Source: QHWK01 sp035315685
GTDB taxonomy: Bacteria; Acidobacteriota; Vicinamibacteria; Vicinamibacterales; CAVVIG01
Direction of reading: 5' to 3'
Assembly: GCA_035315685.1 (NCBI GenBank)
Contig: DATFXR010000477.1
Span: 1 to 9,070 of the forward strand
Length of the DNA stretch: 9,070 nucleotides
The first letter of the stretch is position 1. Each line of letters starts with the position of its first letter. Under the pieces are notes generated by a model. That model saw only the letters and a program-made list of their open reading frames with translations, searched no databases and was not told the DNA's origin. The translations under genes and the position numbers were made by a program. This document shows positions 5,471 to 9,070 of the stretch, in pieces.

Positions 5471-7234
5471 CTAGGGCATCGCGGGGGGCGGCACGCGCTT
5501 CTTCGTTGCCTGCTCGAACGAGTAGGCGAGCTCGATGAGCCGCGGCTCGCTGCACGCGGTGCCCGTGAACCCGACGCCGAACGGCGCCGGTCTCGCGTTG
5601 AAGCCGTCAGGGAACGGCGGGGTCGGCGCGTTGGCCACCAGCGCGAATGGCACGACGATGATCGGATAGCCCGCGCGCGCGGCCAGGCCGGCGCCCGATC
5701 CCCCCGGCGTCAGGATGGCGTCGAGGTTGCTGGCTTTGAGCGCGCCGTCGATGCCGTTCGCCCGGCTGAGGAGCCAGTCCCTTTTGTGGTCGGCGTCGTT
5801 GCGCGCCTTGTCGCGTGCGAGATCGATTTCGTCGGAGATGTCGAGTCGTGACTGGCCGTACCTGATCGCGCCGGCCTTTTCGTGGGCGCGATTCCATTCG
5901 CGCAGCTCGGTGAGCGTCTTCACCGGTGCCGTCGGCCCGAGGCTCTTCAACCAGGCGTTGAAGTCGCGCTTCATCCCGTACTTGAAGTTGATCGAGCAGC
6001 CCTCGTCTTTCCCCTTCGCGTGCTCGGCACCCGAGCAGAAGTCCCACGCGGCGAAGTTGTCCTTGGCATCCTTCGCCGCGAAGCTCGGGACGTCGGCAGG
6101 ATCGACGACGATCGCGCCGCGCTGTTTCAGCACCGCGATCGCCGCGGCCATCGCTCGTGCCTGATCCGCGTTCAGGCCGCCGCGACCGGCGGTAATCGTG
6201 GTCGTCGTGCCGATTCCCGACGGCGTGTCCGGGCGATCGCCAGCCAGGGCAATGCGATCGTAGTAGAAGGCGCGGGGAATGCCGATGCGGGCCCCTCTCA
6301 ACCCGTCAGCCTTCAGGAACTTGGTGTAGTCGCGATCGGGCGGCGGTGTGCAGGTCGTGGTCGCCGGATCGTTCGGATCGGGCGACGGGCTCTCGAGCGC
6401 GCCGAGCATGATCGCCGCGTCCGCGACGCTGCGCGCCATCGGTCCCGCCGTGTCGTGATCAGCCGTGATCGGGATCACCCCGTAGCGGCTGATGCGCCCG
6501 ATCGTCGGTCGGATGCCGACCAGCATGTTCGCGTTCGACGGGCTGATGATCGATCCGCCGGTGTCGCTGCCGACATTGGCCGCCCAGAAACTGGCGGCCG
6601 TGCCGATGCCGGAGCTCGATCCGCCGGTCTGCAGGGCGGGCCGGCCGTCGAACGTCGCGTCGCGCGGATCCGGACGCGGATCGTACGGGTTGTAGCCGAA
6701 TCCGCCGACTGCGTTGTAGTTGCCGGGCATCGCCGTCGGATTGCCCGCCACCCAGTTCGCGAGCTCGGTGAGGCCCGTCTTCGCGATGATGATCGCGCCC
6801 GCGTCCTCGAGGTTCTTCGTCAGCGTCGCCTGGTACGGCGGTGTGTACCCCGCGAACGCGAGCGCGCCGCCGGTGGTCGGCATGTCGGTGGTGTGAATGT
6901 TGTCCTTGAGCGCGACCGGAATCCCGTGCAGCGGTCCGCGGACGTGTCCTTGCGCGCGCTCCTGGTCGAGCTTCTCTGCTTCTTCGAGCGCGTGCGGATT
7001 GATGGCGAGCGCCGCGTGCAGGCGGTGTTCGTAGGTCGCGATGCGGACCAAGTACTGCGCGACCAGTTGCCGCGAGCTCGCGCGCCCCTTCTCCATCGCG
7101 TCGCGCATCTGCGGAATGCTGTTCTCGACGACGCTGAAGGAGAAGGCGACGGGGCGCTGCGCCTCGCCGCGCGCGACGAGTGTCAGGATGCCAGCGACAA
7201 CCGCAAGGGACGCGACGGCAGATGTCCGTGTCAT
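5471..7234 (-). CDS. Exported amidase of the amidase signature family
   Basis: The product from ATG 7232-7234 is 587 aa. A signal peptide covers residues 1 to about 25 (MTRTSAVASLAVVAGILTLV then ARGEA, cleavage before QRPV). The Ser-cisSer-Lys triad is visible: Lys110 in GIPVALKDNI, cis-Ser206 in TGGSSSGIG, and nucleophile Ser228 in GSDTGGSII. ISRYGVIPITADHDTAGPMARS (248-269) is the conserved core that follows in this enzyme group. Family members hydrolyse C-N bonds of carboxamides; with a signal peptide this one should act in the periplasm or outside the cell. The substrate cannot be predicted. A longer form starting at 7291 would put 19 Arg-rich residues before the signal peptide and overlap the intergenic inverted repeat, so it is not favoured. 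The LtaS-like gene follows after 2 nt; the permease gene lies 147 nt upstream on the same strand. Confidence 0.93.
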   Translation of the reverse strand: MTRTSAVASLAVVAGILTLVARGEAQRPVAFSFSVVENSIPQMRDAMEKGRASSRQLVAQYLVRIATYEHRLHAALAINPHALEEAEKLDQERAQGHVRGPLHGIPVALKDNIHTTDMPTTGGALAFAGYTPPYQATLTKNLEDAGAIIIAKTGLTELANWVAGNPTAMPGNYNAVGGFGYNPYDPRPDPRDATFDGRPALQTGGSSSGIGTAASFWAANVGSDTGGSIISPSNANMLVGIRPTIGRISRYGVIPITADHDTAGPMARSVADAAIMLGALESPSPDPNDPATTTCTPPPDRDYTKFLKADGLRGARIGIPRAFYYDRIALAGDRPDTPSGIGTTTTITAGRGGLNADQARAMAAAIAVLKQRGAIVVDPADVPSFAAKDAKDNFAAWDFCSGAEHAKGKDEGCSINFKYGMKRDFNAWLKSLGPTAPVKTLTELREWNRAHEKAGAIRYGQSRLDISDEIDLARDKARNDADHKRDWLLSRANGIDGALKASNLDAILTPGGSGAGLAARAGYPIIVVPFALVANAPTPPFPDGFNARPAPFGVGFTGTACSEPRLIELAYSFEQATKKRVPPPAMP

Positions 7235-7242
7235 AGGCGAGT

Positions 7243-7248
7243 ATCTTA
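7243..7248 (-). promoter_or_regulatory. Possible -10 box of the amidase gene
   Basis: On the minus strand this reads TAAGAT, 8 nt before ATG 7232-7234. No good -35 box is found at the usual distance. If used, transcription would start at or within two bases of the ATG, giving a leaderless or nearly leaderless mRNA; consistent with this, no Shine-Dalgarno precedes the ATG. Confidence 0.3.
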
Positions 7249-7273
7249 CGACACGATCTGCCGCCCGGCCACG

Positions 7274-7359
7274 ACGGGAAAGCAACCGCACAGCACACCG
7301 AGAACGCAGAGTCAGGAAATTCTCTGTGGCCTCTGCGATCTCCGCGGTTGCTTTTCCGT
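7274..7359. repeat. Inverted repeat with 16-bp arms between permease and amidase genes
   Basis: ACGGGAAAGCAACCGC (7274-7289) and GCGGTTGCTTTTCCGT (7344-7359) are complementary at 15 of 16 positions, and the remaining pair is G-T, so the stem can pair throughout as RNA. The 54-nt interior holds a second perfect 7-bp pair, CGCAGAG (7305-7311) with CTCTGCG (7331-7337); CTCTGTG at 7322-7328 is a near-repeat. The element starts 22 nt past the permease stop (7382-7384) and lacks a terminal T run. It resembles the 'CTCTGCG...GCGGTT' type of dispersed intergenic repeat. It may also end or process the permease transcript. Confidence 0.75.
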
Positions 7360-7381
7360 CTGGTTACGCTGTCTCTATTCC

Positions 7382-9070
7382 TTATTCGGCCCGCAGCGCG
7401 ATCATCGGATCGACCCGGGTCGCGCGCCGCGCCGGCACCATGGTCGCGACCAGCGAGACGCCGCTGACGATCGCGAACACCGACGCATAGGTGAGCGGGT
7501 CGCGCGCGCTGACGCCGAACAGCGTGTTCTGGATGCCCGCGCCGGCGGCGGCGGCGATCGCGAGCGCGAGCCCGAGACCGAGCGCGATCCCCACTGCGAT
7601 TTGCACGACGCCCTGCTGCAGCACCATCCGCAGGATGCGGCGGTTGTTCGCCCCCAGCGCCATCCGCACCCCGAACTCCTGCGTCCGCTGATTCACGGCG
7701 AACGACATCACGCCGTAGATGCCCACCGACGCGAGCACGATCGCAACCACCCCGAAGATCGTGAACATCGTCGCGACGATACGGTTCTGCGCCACGAAGA
7801 CGTCGATCTGGCTCCTCGGCGTGCCGACGAAGTACAGCGGCAGATTCGGATCGACCTTCGCCACCTCGCGCCGCAGGGCGTTGGCGAGCAGATCGGCGCG
7901 CCGGCCACCCCGCGGTTTCACCACCACCGTCCCGAACTGGGGCGCGAGCCGCTCCGGCAGAGCCGCCCCGAAGGCCGTCGAGTAGAACGGCACGTAGTAG
8001 CCGGTGTCGTCGGCGCCCGGATTGTTGAACGGACCGAGCATCCGCACCGTAGAGACGACGCCGACGATCGTGCGCCAGGGGCCGGGCTGCGTGCCGTTGT
8101 TCGTCATCGTCCTGAAGCGGCGCCCGATCGCGCTCTCGGCGCCGAAGTGCTTGCGCGCGAACGCGGCGTTGACGATTGCGACCGGCTGGCGCGAGTCGAC
8201 GTCGTCGTCGGTGAAGGTGCGGCCGTCGAGCAGCCGCTGCGCGGTGACCGCGAAGAAGGCGCCGGCGATTTGCTCGAAGTTCGCCTGCGGGCGATCGCGA
8301 TTCTCCTTGTAGGTCTTGCCGTCGATCTCAATCGGCACGGTGCCCGAGAAGACCATCCGGAAGCGACCGGTCAGCGCCGCCGCCTCGAACTCGGGCACGG
8401 TCGCGAAATCACGCAGGAGCCGGTCGTAGAACAGGCGGCGCGAGTCCTGCGTCGGGTAGTCGCCGTCCATCAGCCCCATGCGCGCCGACATCACACCGTT
8501 GGTGTCGTAGCCGTAGTCGATGGTCTGCTGCTTGAGGATCGAGCGCATCTGCAGCAGCGATCCGATCAGCAGCACACAGGTGACGACCAGCTGGAAGACG
8601 ACCAGGCCGCGCGATATGAGCGTGACGCTGCGGCTGGTGCTGCCGCGGCCGCCATCGCGGAGCACGGCGTTCGTGTCGGCGCGGGACGACATCCAGGCCG
8701 GCAACAGGCCGGAGGCGATCGCCGCGATCGCCGTGGCGCCGACCGTCACCGACAGGACGAGCGCGTCGACGTCGAACGTGATGTAGGCCGGCGGCGGGTT
8801 GTCGAGGCTCTTGATCGTCGCCTGGAGCCAGTCGGTCGTCAGGTAGGCCAGGCCGATGCCGATCGCCGCGCCGATCGACGCGACCAGCAGGCTTTCGGTG
8901 AGCATCTGCCGGATCAGACAGATCCTCGTCGCGCCGAGCGACGAGCGGATCGCCAGTTCCTTCGCCCGCAGCGCCGCGCGCGCGAACTGCATGTTCATCA
9001 CGTTCATGCACGCGATCAGCAGCACGCCGACGCAGAATCCGAGCATCGTCAGCAGCGTCCCGCGCAGCGG
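7382..9070 (-). CDS. MacB/FtsX-type ABC transporter permease (acidobacterial 'orphan permease' type), cut by the window edge
   Basis: 562 residues are visible with the frame open to base 9070, so the N-terminus lies outside; the ATG at 9044-9046 is internal. Two FtsX modules are seen (numbered from the edge). Module one has membrane segments at about 6-28, 61-79 and 104-126 and the motif KELAIRSSLGA (37-47). Module two has segments at about 433-458, 488-508 and 526-546 and EFGVRMALGA (465-474). Between them come a further membrane segment (about 155-174) and a large periplasmic domain (about 180-425) with ENRDRPQANFEQIAGAFFAV (256-275) and PVAIVNAAFARKHFG (296-310), typical of MacB periplasmic cores. 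The C-terminus PARRATRVDPMIALRAE is the standard ending. Full-length proteins of this duplicated kind are about 800 aa. They usually lack an adjacent ATPase, and none is seen here, though only one side is visible. The substrate is unknown. Confidence 0.93.
   Translation of the reverse strand, partial: PLRGTLLTMLGFCVGVLLIACMNVMNMQFARAALRAKELAIRSSLGATRICLIRQMLTESLLVASIGAAIGIGLAYLTTDWLQATIKSLDNPPPAYITFDVDALVLSVTVGATAIAAIASGLLPAWMSSRADTNAVLRDGGRGSTSRSVTLISRGLVVFQLVVTCVLLIGSLLQMRSILKQQTIDYGYDTNGVMSARMGLMDGDYPTQDSRRLFYDRLLRDFATVPEFEAAALTGRFRMVFSGTVPIEIDGKTYKENRDRPQANFEQIAGAFFAVTAQRLLDGRTFTDDDVDSRQPVAIVNAAFARKHFGAESAIGRRFRTMTNNGTQPGPWRTIVGVVSTVRMLGPFNNPGADDTGYYVPFYSTAFGAALPERLAPQFGTVVVKPRGGRRADLLANALRREVAKVDPNLPLYFVGTPRSQIDVFVAQNRIVATMFTIFGVVAIVLASVGIYGVMSFAVNQRTQEFGVRMALGANNRRILRMVLQQGVVQIAVGIALGLGLALAIAAAAGAGIQNTLFGVSARDPLTYASVFAIVSGVSLVATMVPARRATRVDPMIALRAE

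Noticed and set aside
4320..5474. 384-codon open frame on the plus strand
   Set aside because: It is antisense to the LtaS-like gene, and its Arg/Asp/Glu/Pro-rich translation is a shadow of GC-rich coding sequence.
5471..7234. Short spacing between cis-Ser206 and Ser228 in the amidase (22 residues, against 24 as I recall for FAAH and GatA)
   Set aside because: Sequences of the same subgroup that I remember, with TGGSSSGIGTAA and FWAANVG, have the same short spacing, so it looks like a subfamily trait and not an anomaly.
1..9070. CRISPR array, tRNA, prophage, toxin-antitoxin or defence system
   Set aside because: I found no regularly spaced direct repeats, no tRNA cloverleaf sequence, no integrase or transposase gene, and no recognisable toxin, nuclease or defence domain in any plausible gene.

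Overview
The window is GC-rich, densely coding and most consistent with the phylum Acidobacteriota (a Vicinamibacteria-like soil lineage is my best guess). I infer this from the gene types, not from a marker gene. They include an MacB/FtsX permease of the duplicated 'orphan permease' kind without an ATPase beside it, a PadR regulator of the matching style, a carboxypeptidase-regulatory-like fragment, a secreted 'PDFSGTW' protein and a PQQ-type dehydrogenase. No rRNA, tRNA, CRISPR array, insertion sequence or phage gene is visible.

Layout from left to right. (1) On the minus strand, the block 1-1637 reads leftward. It holds a small uncharacterised protein (1416-1637), a class I SAM methyltransferase with a signal-like N-terminus (739-1275), and the first 219 residues of a PQQ-dependent dehydrogenase that runs off the left edge (1-657). 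(2) On the plus strand, 1761-2901 is a PadR-headed cassette whose members overlap by ATGA: padR, then a 170-aa single-pass membrane protein with a polyproline tail, then a wrecked third gene that keeps only its first 8 codons and the C-terminal part of a carboxypeptidase-regulatory-like protein. (3) On the minus strand, 2891-9070 holds, in transcription order, an FtsX-type permease (running off the right edge), an exported amidase, a membrane-bound alkaline-phosphatase-superfamily enzyme of the LtaS/sulfatase type, and a small secreted protein. Amidase and LtaS-like enzyme are 2 nt apart and probably co-translated.

All four wider gaps between minus-strand genes carry repeats. These are a 31-bp near-perfect inverted repeat (1300-1415), a 16-bp inverted repeat (7274-7359), a tandem 9-mer tract (677-703) and a hairpin-containing element (3434-3484). 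They look like dispersed intergenic repeats, not simple terminators.

The best-supported regulatory structure is the padR promoter. A TTGACT-16-TATTAT promoter has a perfect 12-bp palindrome filling its spacer, and its predicted transcription start coincides with an in-frame GTG. This suggests an autoregulated, leaderless padR. I do not see a clearly new multi-gene system. The most unusual items are this promoter, the decayed third gene of the PadR cassette, the long inverted repeat and an atypical nucleophile motif in the LtaS-like enzyme.
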